Assembly (NCBI RefSeq): GCF_004771275.1
Contig: NZ_RQEV01000007.1
Location: forward strand, 124,001-188,000
DNA: 64,000 nucleotides
DNA from: Leptospira fluminis
GTDB lineage: Bacteria > Spirochaetota > Leptospiria > Leptospirales > Leptospiraceae
Reading direction: 5' to 3'
Shown here: positions 27,391 to 36,463 of the stretch, in pieces
Layout of the letters: each line of letters opens with the position of its first letter
Numbering within the stretch: the first letter of the stretch is position 1
Program-made: the position numbers and the translations under genes
Notes under the pieces: model-generated
What the model saw: only the letters and a program-made list of their open reading frames with translations
What the model was told of the DNA's origin: nothing
Database searches by the model: none

Positions 27391-28227
27391 TTACTTTTCC
27401 ACCGGCATCCAGATTTCCAAACCGCCCTCCCCGGTAGCTGGGTCGAACTCCTTTCCGTACTTTTCGAAATTCGGCGCGTTGACGGGTTTCGTACCGGACT
27501 CCGGAAACCATTTGTTCCAGATCGCGGAAATCGTGGACCGGATTCCGGCGATATGTCCTTTATGGGAAAACACCGCATAACGTTGCGTAGGTAGCTTAAG
27601 ACAAGTGAGACCACTCGGCAAGGAGTGGCCTTCGACTACTTCCACAGCGCTCAAATAGTCGAAGTTTCCTTCCTCGTCGAAGTTATAACAGACTCCGTAG
27701 GCATCCTCTCCGATCTGTCCGGGAATGTTTCCGAGATACGGGGAAAATTTCTGCCATTGGTTCGGAATTCCTCCGGGAGATTGGCAATCGTAGCGTTCCA
27801 GAATACCGACCATGATTCTGGGATTTAAAGTTTCGAATCGCGGCGGGTCGAGTGCGACGGTAATAGGTTGGGAATTCATCGTGATAGCCTCCACTAGATC
27901 GATGTTCTTCAGGTTTCCTTTGTTTCGTACCTGATCGGGAGTGGCGGAAAACTGATCGCGGAAGGCACGGGTAAAGGCTTCATGAGATCCGTAGCCGGTT
28001 TCGAGGGCTAGGTCGAGAATCGATTCTCCGTTTTCCATCAGTCGCTTTGCAGCCTCGCTTAACCGACGAGCACGAACGTATCGCATCAAAGAAATTCCCA
28101 TCGCGTCCGCAAACGTTCGGGTGAGATGGAAGGGCGAAACTCCGGAAGCTTTGGCGATTTCGTCCAAGGAGATGTTTTCCCTCCAATGACTTTCCACGAA
28201 CCAAAGGGCTTTTTGAACGAAATTCAT
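27391..28227 (-). CDS. AraC-family regulator with GyrI-like ligand domain
   Basis: This 278-residue protein has an N-terminal AraC double HTH (ENISLDEIAKASGVSPFHL, then DLALETGYGSHEAFTRAF) and a C-terminal GyrI-like/BacT effector domain from about 120 onward, ending in GLEIWMPVEK. This is the Rob/SoxS-like reverse architecture typical of multidrug-sensing regulators. It is the last gene after the SRPBCC gene at 28378, separated by about 150 bp. Confidence 0.9.
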   Translation of the reverse strand: MNFVQKALWFVESHWRENISLDEIAKASGVSPFHLTRTFADAMGISLMRYVRARRLSEAAKRLMENGESILDLALETGYGSHEAFTRAFRDQFSATPDQVRNKGNLKNIDLVEAITMNSQPITVALDPPRFETLNPRIMVGILERYDCQSPGGIPNQWQKFSPYLGNIPGQIGEDAYGVCYNFDEEGNFDYLSAVEVVEGHSLPSGLTCLKLPTQRYAVFSHKGHIAGIRSTISAIWNKWFPESGTKPVNAPNFEKYGKEFDPATGEGGLEIWMPVEK

Positions 28228-28377
28228 GCCGTTTCTATCGATGCTTACGAGAGGAGAATACCAGACCTGAAAACGATCCGCTTGATACTTCTTGCGATCC
28301 GGAAAGAAAAATCGGATCCATCGGAATTTTTTTCCGCTTCTTGGAAGGTCCGTCGAAAAAAGACCTGGAGCGGTCTT

Positions 28378-28806
28378 TCAATCGTTTACGTGAATCTTAA
28401 CGTCGTACGGAGCAGGATGTCCTTCTCCCCGTTCCACCCAATTCCTGAGACTCAAAAGAAACGTAGCCCATTTCGTACTGCAATGGTGCATGAACTCCAC
28501 CGGAGATTTCCACCCCGCATGGGAAAAAAGAACGAATGTCTGCTTTTCCTTGTAAACCAATTTGAAAGTGACGGAAGTATCGAGCCATTCCTCGGGACCT
28601 TCCATACATCTCCATTCCAGCAGCTTATTCTTAACGGATTTCGTGACCTTCATCTTGGTAAAACCGAAATCCACGATTTTGCCGAGTCCCGTATTTCCCG
28701 ACGTCTCGATCGTCCACCAATGAGCCAGCCCCTGAATCGTATTGATCGCTTCGAAAACCTGATCGGGCTTAGATCGGATTCCTACTCTATGAAGTATGTC
28801 CGGCAT
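28378..28806 (-). CDS. SRPBCC (AHSA1-like) protein
   Basis: This 142-residue protein begins ILHRVGIRSKPDQVFEAINT and has HWWTIETSGNTGLGKIVDF and a C-terminal LLSLRNWVERGEG helix, the SRPBCC pattern. Its start overlaps the preceding membrane gene by 20 bp. The ligand is unknown. It is one of five AHSA1/SRPBCC genes in this 11-kb stretch. Confidence 0.85.
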   Translation of the reverse strand: MPDILHRVGIRSKPDQVFEAINTIQGLAHWWTIETSGNTGLGKIVDFGFTKMKVTKSVKNKLLEWRCMEGPEEWLDTSVTFKLVYKEKQTFVLFSHAGWKSPVEFMHHCSTKWATFLLSLRNWVERGEGHPAPYDVKIHVND

Positions 28807-29248
28807 GGGATTCCTCCTTATAAAACCAGGCGCCTACGAAGATGCCAAGGAAAGTAGAAACGAAACTTCCGATCAATTGACCTACGAGAATACGGTACGG
28901 GAAAATACCGAGAGCGATGAAATCGATGGATACGGAAAATTTCGAAGCGATCCAAAGAACCAAAGCGGCGATCAAGGCCGTTTTGTGCCCGGCGCCGAAG
29001 CGAGGACGAATTCCGGCATAAATCCAAACTCCGACGACGCCTTGAAGGAAGCACATCAAAGCCCAAAGTAAAAGCGAATCGGATTGGGGCAAGGGATGGA
29101 TGACTCCGCTCGTTCTTTGCATCCAACCTTCGAAATCGTTTTTAAGAATGCCGCCGTTTACGATGCCGGCAACAACGAAGAAAATCAGTCCTGCCAGGAT
29201 TCCTCCCAGAAGCACTCTCGGAAAATTGATACTGGTCTTTGTCGTCAT
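28787..29248 (-). CDS. Four-helix membrane protein of unknown function
   Basis: This 153-residue protein has four hydrophobic segments (about 12-33, 58-78, 85-105, 118-142). It resembles small transmembrane proteins that accompany SRPBCC genes, but I cannot name the family. Overlap with the SRPBCC gene suggests a joint function. Confidence 0.7.
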   Translation of the reverse strand: MTTKTSINFPRVLLGGILAGLIFFVVAGIVNGGILKNDFEGWMQRTSGVIHPLPQSDSLLLWALMCFLQGVVGVWIYAGIRPRFGAGHKTALIAALVLWIASKFSVSIDFIALGIFPYRILVGQLIGSFVSTFLGIFVGAWFYKEESHAGHTS

Positions 29249-29272
29249 TTTGGTCCTCCGATTCGAATCGTT

Positions 29273-29707
29273 TTATAAATGGATGATATCAATATTACCC
29301 CAAGAGGCCTTCAGATACTCTGCCACAAAATGCCTATGACAATGTTCATGGGAAGGTTCGCTACAAAGCAGGCAGGCGCCGTCGAAGAGAGTTTTGGGAA
29401 AGAGGGTTTCCACTTTTCGCTTCTTCATCAGATTTAGGAATTTCTTCTCGAAAACCTTCCAATCGCCTTTGTTCTTTTTGTACTCGTCCAATATTTCCTG
29501 GGTCGGAGCCAAGTCTAGGGAATGTACGTAGTCGATATGCGGAATCTCCCTTAGGAAGAATTGCAAATCGTCTTTTTTCGTAAACCCTGCGAGTTGAGAT
29601 ACGTTGTTCAATCTGATGTCTATCACTCGTTTTAATCCCGGCTGTTTGAGCAGTTCGAAAAACTGAGACGCGCTTTTTTGGGTGAACCCTAGAGTGAATA
29701 GCTTCAA
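29273..29707 (-). CDS. DUF488-family protein
   Basis: This 144-residue protein starts at a TTG (29707) with AAGGAG six bases upstream: LKLFTLGFTQKSASQFFELL. It has VIDIRLNN near residue 28 and a C-terminal CLLCSEPSHEHCHRHFVAEYL, the Cys/His cluster of DUF488. The TTG overlaps the stop of the preceding gene (TTGA), a good sign of coupling. The cluster suggests metal binding or nuclease-like chemistry; the function is unknown. Confidence 0.85.
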   Translation of the reverse strand: MKLFTLGFTQKSASQFFELLKQPGLKRVIDIRLNNVSQLAGFTKKDDLQFFLREIPHIDYVHSLDLAPTQEILDEYKKNKGDWKVFEKKFLNLMKKRKVETLFPKTLFDGACLLCSEPSHEHCHRHFVAEYLKASWGNIDIIHL

Positions 29708-30123
29708 GCGCTTCTCCTTGTCACAAGCCTTTCCGCGAGGTATCCCATAGGAAGGTAGGCAAGCGTCAGATCTAGAACGATAAACCAAACCGGCGCAGGA
29801 AGCGTAAAGGAATTCATAATTCCGCCTAACAGGAAAAGTGCGGATACCCCGAGCGCAAGCTCCCTTTTGCGGCTCGCTGCGAGAAAAGAAACGACAAGTC
29901 CGCTCACAAACGTGCCTATGGCGTGGGCCAATAAGGGAATCATATAATGCTTAGGTTGGAACAGATGTATGGACGCTTTTAATCCTTCCATAGTCGTCAC
30001 ATCCGCGCCCTCCGGAGGGGGAATGATTCGGCCGCCGAGAGTTATGATCCCCATGTTTGCGATACTACCGAGAACGATTGCGACAAGTACGGAAAGTATG
30101 TTTCTTAATCTAGGATTCATCAT
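29704..30123 (-). CDS. Small membrane protein of unknown function
   Basis: This 139-residue protein has four hydrophobic segments (about 7-30, 58-82, 90-108, 113-130) and a basic C-terminus. The pattern GTFVSGLVVSFLAASRKRELALG is seen in small integral membrane proteins of many bacteria. The stop overlaps the DUF488 start. No function can be given. Confidence 0.7.
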   Translation of the reverse strand: MMNPRLRNILSVLVAIVLGSIANMGIITLGGRIIPPPEGADVTTMEGLKASIHLFQPKHYMIPLLAHAIGTFVSGLVVSFLAASRKRELALGVSALFLLGGIMNSFTLPAPVWFIVLDLTLAYLPMGYLAERLVTRRSA

Positions 30124-30141
30124 ATATCTCCTGGGTCCGAA

Positions 30142-30999
30142 TTAGGTGGATGCTATCAAAAAAGCTTCGCCGCTGGAAAGTTTCAGCCCGTCGCTTCTTC
30201 CCGTAAAATATTTCCGGGCAAGATCTTCCGCCGATACGTATTGCACTTGAGAGAAGCCGGCTTTACGGGCCAGGTCAAGCATATCTGGCGGGCTGAAAAA
30301 GCTTAGAAAAGGAGTTCCTGCCGCACGCGCCGCCTTATAAACGGCTTCATGTTGCGGACGTTCCTCCGGATCGATCAGTTCCAAAGGAAGGATAAAGGTC
30401 ATAGCAAGAGTGGAACCCGGAGCAAGAGAAGCGATCTGACGTAACATCGCAAAGATCGCCTCCTGGGTAAGATACATCGTGACTCCTGTGGAGGCGACTA
30501 CCGCCGGCTGACTCTTATCGAAACCGGACTTTTCCAAAAGATTCCACCATGATTCGCCCGCTTCGAAATCCACGGGAACGAAATGAAGCCCATCCGGAAT
30601 GCCGAAACCTAGATCCGTCAATCTTTGTTTTTTCCAAGCCTGAGGACCCGGCTGGTCCACTTCGAAAATCCGAAGCTTAGATGCAATCGACGGGCGACGC
30701 TGTGCAAACGTATCCAAACCCGCACCCAAGATCACATATTGGTGTACCCCGCGATCGCAACCTTCCAGAACCAGATCTTCGATAAAGCGAGCCCTTGCCA
30801 CGATCGATGCCCGATACGTCGCGGTCCCCGTCGGATGCATGTCCGGACGTTGGCGCCAACCCTCGTCCGGAGCCGTCAATTTCAAACCGATCTCGTCCTC
30901 CAACAAATGAGGAGGAGAATCTATCTGAACGTGCATGGCACGCCACAAAGCCACACGCACCGCGGAGCTTTCCGGTCCGATCGCTTTCTTATCTTGCAT
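30142..30999 (-). CDS. Class I SAM methyltransferase (PPM/LCMT-like family)
   Basis: This 285-residue protein has the family pattern ALWRAMHVQID near residue 17, RARFIEDLVLEG, motif I YVILGAGLDTFAQRRP, FEVDQPGPQAWKKQRL and VVASTGVTMYLT. This is the leucine-carboxyl-methyltransferase-like (Ppm) family found in actinobacteria and Leptospira; substrates are mostly unknown. GAGAGA precedes the ATG at 30999. The convergent neighbour is absent; the divergent ArsR operon starts 165 bp away. Confidence 0.85.
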   Translation of the reverse strand: MQDKKAIGPESSAVRVALWRAMHVQIDSPPHLLEDEIGLKLTAPDEGWRQRPDMHPTGTATYRASIVARARFIEDLVLEGCDRGVHQYVILGAGLDTFAQRRPSIASKLRIFEVDQPGPQAWKKQRLTDLGFGIPDGLHFVPVDFEAGESWWNLLEKSGFDKSQPAVVASTGVTMYLTQEAIFAMLRQIASLAPGSTLAMTFILPLELIDPEERPQHEAVYKAARAAGTPFLSFFSPPDMLDLARKAGFSQVQYVSAEDLARKYFTGRSDGLKLSSGEAFLIAST

Positions 31000-31099
31000 A
31001 GTTTTCTCTCGTACTAGGACTTGCACCTTTTCGCGTTTTCCGTCAATTCCTTTCTTACCGACCCGGAGAAGCTGTATAGGAGTAGAAAAAATTTCCGAA

Positions 31100-31173
31100 C
31101 ATTTATTCAACTAATAGGTTTAATACTTGACAAGGTTTTGCCCGAGGAGCATTTATTCAACTAGATGGTTGAA
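31100..31173 (+). promoter_or_regulatory. Duplicated ArsR operator and promoter
   Basis: CATTTATTCAACTA occurs twice, 50 bp apart (31100-31113 and 31150-31163). Each copy starts an inverted repeat: TTCAAC-6-GTTTAA (31106-31123, one mismatch) and TTCAAC-6-GTTGAA (31156-31173, perfect). TTGACA lies between them at 31127-31132, with TTTATT 19 bp later. The second repeat covers the ArsR start codon at 31165. This fits a self-repressed promoter with a possibly leaderless mRNA. Confidence 0.6.
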
Positions 31174-31545
31174 CTTAGGAAAAACGAGCAGAAACTGGAT
31201 AGCGTGTTCGCGGCGTTAGCGGACAGCTCGAGAAGACAGATGCTGGCAAGATTGCGGAAACAGCCTCTCACGATTTCAGAGCTGGCTCGTCCTTTTTCCA
31301 TGTCCTTTGCGGGAGTCGCAAAGCATATCGACGTATTGACCAGTGCCGGTCTTGTGCGCAAGGTGCGGGATCCGGAAGACGGGAGAAGTTACCGATTGGA
31401 ACTTCAAAACCAAACCCTTTCCGAGGCATCGGACTGGCTCGCTTATCACCAGCAATTCTGGACCAATAAACTAGACAGACTCGAAATTTTTATAGAGGAG
31501 CAAGATCATGACCAAAGAGGTCCTAAAAGTAGAAAAAAAAATTAA
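31165..31545 (+). CDS. ArsR-family repressor
   Basis: This 126-residue winged-helix protein reads VFAALADSSRRQMLARL, SFAGVAKHIDVLTSAGLVRKV and a wing EDGRSYRLELQ. No metal-site cysteines are seen. An in-frame TAG immediately before the ATG excludes an upstream start, and no ribosome site is at normal distance (GAGGAG ends 15 bp before), supporting a leaderless start. The gene overlaps the AHSA1 gene by 38 bp. Two operator copies lie at its start. Confidence 0.9.
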   Translation: MVELRKNEQKLDSVFAALADSSRRQMLARLRKQPLTISELARPFSMSFAGVAKHIDVLTSAGLVRKVRDPEDGRSYRLELQNQTLSEASDWLAYHQQFWTNKLDRLEIFIEEQDHDQRGPKSRKKN

Positions 31546-31987
31546 CGCCGAGCCGGCTCGGTTGTTTCGCGCCTGGTTGAAGCCCGACGAACTTTCACGA
31601 TGGTTCTTATGCTGCAATACGATGGGCGTAGGGATAGGGTCCGTCAGCATGGATCCGCGTCCCGGAGGCAAATTCCGGATCGATATGACTCTTGACGGAA
31701 AGGTTTTACCGCATACGGGAGAATACAAGATCATCGAAGAACCGACCAAATTGGTCTTTACTTGGAGATCCCATATGACGGGAGATCAGGATACTCTTGT
31801 TACCGTTACGTTTACCGCCTTGCCGGAAGTCACGATAGAAAGCGAGGGAAAGACGGTTCGAAAACCGCAAACACTCGTAACCTTAACTCACGAACTCCTC
31901 TTGACGAAAGAGCAAATCGAAGCCCACCATCGCGGTTGGACAAACATCATAGACGGCCTAGAATATTGGCATGTAGGCAAAGAATAA
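31508..31987 (+). CDS. AHSA1-family SRPBCC protein
   Basis: This 159-residue protein starts with VLKVEKKINAEPARLFRAWL and has RWFLCCNTMGVGIGSV, GGKFRIDMTLDGKV and RGWTNIIDGLEYW at the end, the AHSA1 pattern. GAGGAG precedes the ATG, and the gene overlaps ArsR by 38 bp, giving the common ArsR-AHSA1 pair. The ligand is unknown. Confidence 0.9.
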   Translation: MTKEVLKVEKKINAEPARLFRAWLKPDELSRWFLCCNTMGVGIGSVSMDPRPGGKFRIDMTLDGKVLPHTGEYKIIEEPTKLVFTWRSHMTGDQDTLVTVTFTALPEVTIESEGKTVRKPQTLVTLTHELLLTKEQIEAHHRGWTNIIDGLEYWHVGKE

Positions 31988-32044
31988 ACGGTCGAAAAAC
32001 GACAAAAATCGACGATCTAAATTAAAGAACTTATGCGCGGACCG

Positions 32045-32680
32045 TCAAACGCCGCGCGGTTTTCTTCCCGTAAATCGGATCACGGAACCTTTTCCGTTGT
32101 GGAACAAACCCTCGCTCAATTCGATTTCCTTTTCCACAAGTTCAAGAATTTCATAATTCGGAAAATCCGCTTTCAATTCCTGGATAGAGAATAAGGATTC
32201 TATGTCTCTCGGACCGCCCACTCTCTCGTCCTTCATTACATAATCGATATGCTTTTTACTGAATGCTTCGAAGATGACGATTCCGTTCGGGCGCAGGAAT
32301 TTGGCGAGAGTCCTATGTAGGGAAGATTTGACGTCCGCGGGAAAATGGGCATAGATTAGCGCGATCGCGTCGAATTGCTCGGGTTCGTATTCGGAAGAAT
32401 CCAATTCGGAAAGAACTCGGTAGTCGATCGTAACGCCGTTGCTTTCCGCTAACCGGAGCGCCTTTTTCTTTCCTTCGCTGCTGATATCGAATGCCGAGAC
32501 CTTCCAACCTAGCTTGGCCGCGAAGACCGCATTGCGCCCTTCCCCCTCCGCCGGAAAAAGAATGGTCCCCGGAGACAATCCTACCAATCGTTCTTTCAGA
32601 TATTCGTTCGGCTCCGTGCCGAAAGCGAATTCTTCTTTGGCATATCTTTCATTCCATCGATTCGTCCAAGGGTCGGTCAT
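32045..32680 (-). CDS. Class I SAM methyltransferase (TehB/TPMT-like)
   Basis: This 211-residue protein begins [24 protein letters not shown], the start of TehB/thiopurine-methyltransferase-like enzymes, followed by [19 protein letters not shown] (motif I) and [21 protein letters not shown] precedes the ATG. Relatives methylate small electrophiles such as tellurite or thiols, a detoxification role; the substrate here is unknown. Confidence 0.85.
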   Translation of the reverse strand: MTDPWTNRWNERYAKEEFAFGTEPNEYLKERLVGLSPGTILFPAEGEGRNAVFAAKLGWKVSAFDISSEGKKKALRLAESNGVTIDYRVLSELDSSEYEPEQFDAIALIYAHFPADVKSSLHRTLAKFLRPNGIVIFEAFSKKHIDYVMKDERVGGPRDIESLFSIQELKADFPNYEILELVEKEIELSEGLFHNGKGSVIRFTGRKPRGV

Positions 32681-32764
32681 GCGCTCTTCCTTTCCGGTCT
32701 ATCGATTGCGACCGGATTTTTCCCGTTTCTTTGCCTTTTTGGACCCCAGCCGGCTCTTTAAAGT

Positions 32765-33499
32765 TCAGACGGCGAACCGGTTCGGGATCTTTCTTACATC
32801 TTCGCTTTTGATTTCCACTACTATATTATTAAAATAAGGTAATTTTGAATGAGTGTACGTATATCCGAACGACCAGCTAGCGTCGTAGTTACTTCTATAG
32901 AAGACGATCGGACCTACAAAAGGACCGGAATCTTCGCTCGGTCGATATACTAGGTCCCGAGTGGAAGGTACAAAATCGGAGGACGGCGGAAAACCGTTTT
33001 CGATTTTGATCGGGAAGAACCGATTGTCGGAGATGTCGACTAAGATATCGGGGCCGATTTGACGGAAATCTTCGGAGCTTAGACCGAATACGGTAAGTGC
33101 GATATCCGCGACGCCGCAGAACCTACCGCTGCGAAGAAGCAACTTCGCCGAACCTTTATTGTATTCGAGCTGGATTTCCCTATTTTCCTCGGTGCTAAAA
33201 GCGTTATGCGTAAAATAAGGGTCATGAACAATTTCCGCTTCGAAGGGAATCTTGGACTGCGTATAAGCGACGAGGGCATCCGTGGGAAAATTATAATACG
33301 CATATGCACTATTGGAGAACGGGAATTTATGTGCGGCATCGAAGCTGATAAGAGTCAATTCAGAGTCATACTTTTTGTTCAAAGAATCCAGGAATTCGTA
33401 GACGAAAGGCCATTGAACGTTCTGCTCAAGACCGATTGAGCCGATTCCGCGCGCCGCTTTCGTAGGTTCTTTTACGAGTTCAAAGGAAATGTCTTTCAA
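32765..33499 (-). CDS. Hypothetical protein, possibly truncated
   Basis: This 244-residue protein is rich in aromatic beta-strand-like segments and I do not recognise it. The start used here is a TTG without a ribosome site; the frame remains open for 15 more codons up to a TAA and shows no signal peptide. It could be the remnant of a longer protein. It carries no membrane segment. Its codon use is closer to the core genes than to the island. Confidence 0.5.
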   Translation of the reverse strand: MKDISFELVKEPTKAARGIGSIGLEQNVQWPFVYEFLDSLNKKYDSELTLISFDAAHKFPFSNSAYAYYNFPTDALVAYTQSKIPFEAEIVHDPYFTHNAFSTEENREIQLEYNKGSAKLLLRSGRFCGVADIALTVFGLSSEDFRQIGPDILVDISDNRFFPIKIENGFPPSSDFVPSTRDLVYRPSEDSGPFVGPIVFYRSNYDASWSFGYTYTHSKLPYFNNIVVEIKSEDVRKIPNRFAV

Positions 33500-33687
33500 A
33501 ATGAGGTTCTTCTGTCGCTTCGGGAAGAGATAAGGCGAGCTTCCTTAACTTTTCAAGAGATATCATACGCTAGCCATTTTACTATATCGGTGCCGGAAGA
33601 TTGCAACAAAAACTTCGACGCATAGGTAGCGATCCTTTTATCAATTCCTTCCGTTCCTCCCGAAGCGGTTTATGAATGTGCAACCTA

Positions 33688-34275
33688 TCAATCATCCAAT
33701 CCCTTTCCGTCAAGAATCCTCTGCGTGCATTTTTCAATCCTAGATTCCCGGGTTTTGGATTGTTTGGCGGCGGAAAAATGAAGAATGTACGCTCTTTGCC
33801 GGCCGGGAGTCAGCGCATCAAAAGCGATTTTTAAGGCGGGGTTTTCGTCCAATTTACTTAGAAATTCCTCAGGAATCGTATATTCCGCGGTTTTTTTAAA
33901 ACTTACTTTCAAACCGGATTTTTCCGCTTCGATCGCTTCCCGAACGTACGCTTTTATGACGGGTTTCATCTTCGTAATTTGTCGGGAATTCGTAAATCGG
34001 ATCTGACGCGCGGATTGTACGTTTTCCGTTTGTCGGATGAGAATCTTCTTGGAGTCCTTTAACAAGGCGCCCTTAAAGAACAAAAGCGCGCAATACTCCT
34101 TAAATCCATGTATCAGTACTATATTGCTTTTCTCCAGCGCATAACAAGGTTGGCCCCACTTGAGCTCTTCGGTCAAACCGGAATCGAGAAGGATCATTCT
34201 TAACTTTTCGAATTCTTCCCGCCATTGCTTGGCTTTACTCACATATTGATCGACTTTGGGATTCGTTTTACTCAT
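33688..34275 (-). CDS. YdeI/OmpD-associated family protein (DUF1801 plus C-terminal YdeI part)
   Basis: This 195-residue protein has a YdhG/DUF1801-like first half (WREEFEKLRMILLDSGLTEELKWGQPCY, then LLFFKGALLKDSKKIL) and the YdeI C-terminus FDALTPGRQRAYILHFSAAKQSKTRESRIEKC. ATG at 34275 fits the family. The fold is known but not the function; the genes are common near AHSA1 genes. Here an AHSA1 gene lies divergently after 195 bp. Confidence 0.85.
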   Translation of the reverse strand: MSKTNPKVDQYVSKAKQWREEFEKLRMILLDSGLTEELKWGQPCYALEKSNIVLIHGFKEYCALLFFKGALLKDSKKILIRQTENVQSARQIRFTNSRQITKMKPVIKAYVREAIEAEKSGLKVSFKKTAEYTIPEEFLSKLDENPALKIAFDALTPGRQRAYILHFSAAKQSKTRESRIEKCTQRILDGKGLDD

Positions 34276-34469
34276 CTCCCTGTACATACGCCGCCCATTT
34301 TGAAAATCTGTAACCTCCTTTTCTTGTTCCGAACGTCGTATGCGATACCGTATTACAGTAACGCACAGATCGTCCGTCGAAAAACTCTTCTTCGGAGAAA
34401 TTATGCTTTTTGTATTTTCCATATAAAAGTTATTTATCGAATATAAAACGTAAGATTTAGGAAACGTAT

Positions 34470-34895
34470 ATGACTACATTCAACACGTCCCGAGAAATCC
34501 AGGCAACCGCAGAGCAGATTTTTGCCTCAATCGGCGATCCGAAACGCTTATCTCAGTGGTGGGGGCCGGCGGGCTTCACAAATACTTTCGAAATCTGTGA
34601 ATTTCGGAATGGAGGGAGTTGGGTTTTTACGATGCACGGACCTGACGGCACGGATTATCCGAACGAAAACGTTTTTGTAGAAATCGAGTCCGGAAAGAAA
34701 GTCGTGATCCGGCATGTTGGAGAGCCGAAATACCAATTGACCATCACCTTAACGCCGTCCGCGACAGGAACCTTAGTGTCTTGGTCTCAAGAATTCGAAA
34801 ATCCGGAAGTCGCAAGCCGACTGGAGCCTATCGTCGTGCCTGCAAACGAGCAAAATCTGGATCGTCTCGTTGCTGAGATTTCCCGAGGGAAATGA
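34470..34895 (+). CDS. AHSA1-family SRPBCC protein
   Basis: This 141-residue protein shows STSREIQATAEQIFASI-type start, RLSQWWGPAGFTNTFE and GGSWVFTMHGPDGTDYPNEN, very close to the protein at 24466. AGGAAAC precedes the ATG. It is monocistronic, without a visible ArsR partner. The role is unknown. Confidence 0.88.
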   Translation: MTTFNTSREIQATAEQIFASIGDPKRLSQWWGPAGFTNTFEICEFRNGGSWVFTMHGPDGTDYPNENVFVEIESGKKVVIRHVGEPKYQLTITLTPSATGTLVSWSQEFENPEVASRLEPIVVPANEQNLDRLVAEISRGK

Positions 34896-34977
34896 AGGGT
34901 CCCGCGATTTTATTTTAAAAAAACTCGGAGTTCATTTTAAACAACAAGTCTTACTAAGCGGTAGTTTCTGAAAAACC

Positions 34978-35436
34978 TCAATGAAACCAGCCGAATCCTT
35001 CCGTGGCAAGTTTGTACAAGGCCCAAAGAAACAGGACGGTCATGAACACTAATTCGCGCCAAGCATTACCTGGCTGTGCTTGGATCGAGTAAGACATAAG
35101 CTTGAGAGCCGTGATCGGAGGTTTCGGGGATTTTTCCGGTGGAATCGGTTTGGAAAAACGATGAAAGTACACCTGGATCAAGGTCATACCGACGAGTAAA
35201 CCGGTTGTAAAACTAAGGTATTCGACGCCGGTGAAAGCAAGAAGAACAAGAAACAAGATCATAAGGATCAAGATCACAGTATCGAAAATTTGAATGATCT
35301 TCCCGTTACCTTTCTCGTACACCATTTCCAAGCCTTCCTGTTTCTTTTTTTCGGAGCGATAAAAGAACTCGAAGAATTTCAGAAGGGAGTAAAGGATATA
35401 AACGAATAGTAAGATCTTGAGAACAAAGGCCGACAT
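34978..35436 (-). CDS. Membrane protein of unknown function
   Basis: This 152-residue protein has four hydrophobic segments (about 4-22, 50-70, 72-90, 128-145). CCGGAGGAAACCC gives a very strong ribosome site before the ATG. No family was recognised. Confidence 0.7.
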   Translation of the reverse strand: MSAFVLKILLFVYILYSLLKFFEFFYRSEKKKQEGLEMVYEKGNGKIIQIFDTVILILMILFLVLLAFTGVEYLSFTTGLLVGMTLIQVYFHRFSKPIPPEKSPKPPITALKLMSYSIQAQPGNAWRELVFMTVLFLWALYKLATEGFGWFH

Positions 35437-35645
35437 GGGTTTCCTCCGGGCGATTCCGAGATTCTAAAGAAGACGTTACAGACAGGCACAAATTTTGCCA
35501 AGCAAAAGCCTTACCGCCTACGGTTATAGATCGCCGTCCCGACGTTTTACCCACCAGATTCTTCCTGCAACGACTTCATCCCTTTGTCTTCCGTTCCGTA
35601 AATACGAACTCAGATTTTTTACTGCCCGGCATCATAGAAACTTTG

Positions 35646-36068
35646 TCAACGCGGCTCCCAGAGCTCAATCTTATTGCCTTCCGCGTCCATAATATGGATA
35701 AACTTTCCATAGTCGTAACTTGCAATGTCATCCAGTACGGTTACGCCGTTTTCTTTGAGTTTCTTTACAAGTCCTTCCATATTCTGGACTCGGTAGTTAA
35801 TCATAAAATCCTTTTTGGACGGAGAAAAGTATTCATCCCCTTTTTTGAAAGGACTCCATTGGAGGGAGTCTATTTCATCGGGATTGTTCATGTTTCTGGA
35901 TTCAAAGCTCACCGAACCCCAAGCATTGATCTCAAGTCCTAAATTTTTAGCGTACCATTCTTTCGTTTCCTTCGGATTGTCGGAAAAGAAAAAAATACCA
36001 CCGATCCCGATTACCTTCGGTGTTGCGTTAACCGGCCGGATTGAATTTTCATTTTTTGCGTCTTCCAT
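35646..36068 (-). CDS. Glyoxalase/VOC-fold protein
   Basis: This 140-residue protein has a VOC pattern: IGGIFFFSDNPKETKEWYAKNLGLE, the metal-site-type Glu at the end (IELWEPR), and NNPDEIDSLQWSPFKKGDE in the middle. AAAAGGTGAGC precedes the ATG at 36068. Such single-domain VOC proteins may act in detoxification or antibiotic resistance; the substrate is not readable. Confidence 0.88.
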   Translation of the reverse strand: MEDAKNENSIRPVNATPKVIGIGGIFFFSDNPKETKEWYAKNLGLEINAWGSVSFESRNMNNPDEIDSLQWSPFKKGDEYFSPSKKDFMINYRVQNMEGLVKKLKENGVTVLDDIASYDYGKFIHIMDAEGNKIELWEPR

Positions 36069-36202
36069 ATTGCTCACCTTTTCCAAAATCAAATAGCAGC
36101 CCGCAAAAAGTGTTACAAGCGAAATTGTTTTTTATCTTCATTCATAAGCGCGAAAATTTTCGCCAACAACAGACGTTTAGGCGCTCACTGAGACGATGCA
36201 TT

Positions 36203-36391
36203 TCACTTGACTGACGCCTTGCATTTATTTTTCAGATCACGGTCATCGATATAAGAGCAATAGCTCGAATTTTGCGCCTGAACGTTGATTGATGGAATCA
36301 AAATAAGGAGATAAATTATAAAAAATGAGAGGTTTCCGCTACAAATTACAGAACTTCTTTTTTGAATGAAAGATTTTATATCCACAAGCAT
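36203..36391 (-). CDS. Small exported protein
   Basis: This reading frame encodes 62 residues with a hydrophobic segment (LSFFIIYLLILIPSINVQAQ) that looks like a signal peptide with cleavage after the Gln-Ala-type site. The mature part contains SYCSYIDDRDLKNKCKA, a two-cysteine motif seen in small hypothetical exported proteins. No ribosome site is visible, so confidence is limited. Confidence 0.45.
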   Translation of the reverse strand: MLVDIKSFIQKRSSVICSGNLSFFIIYLLILIPSINVQAQNSSYCSYIDDRDLKNKCKASVK

Positions 36392-36463
36392 GGCCAATTA
36401 GGAACTCTGATATATTCCATTTTTCGAATCTAGAAAGTATATATTCGACTTACCAACCGAAGA

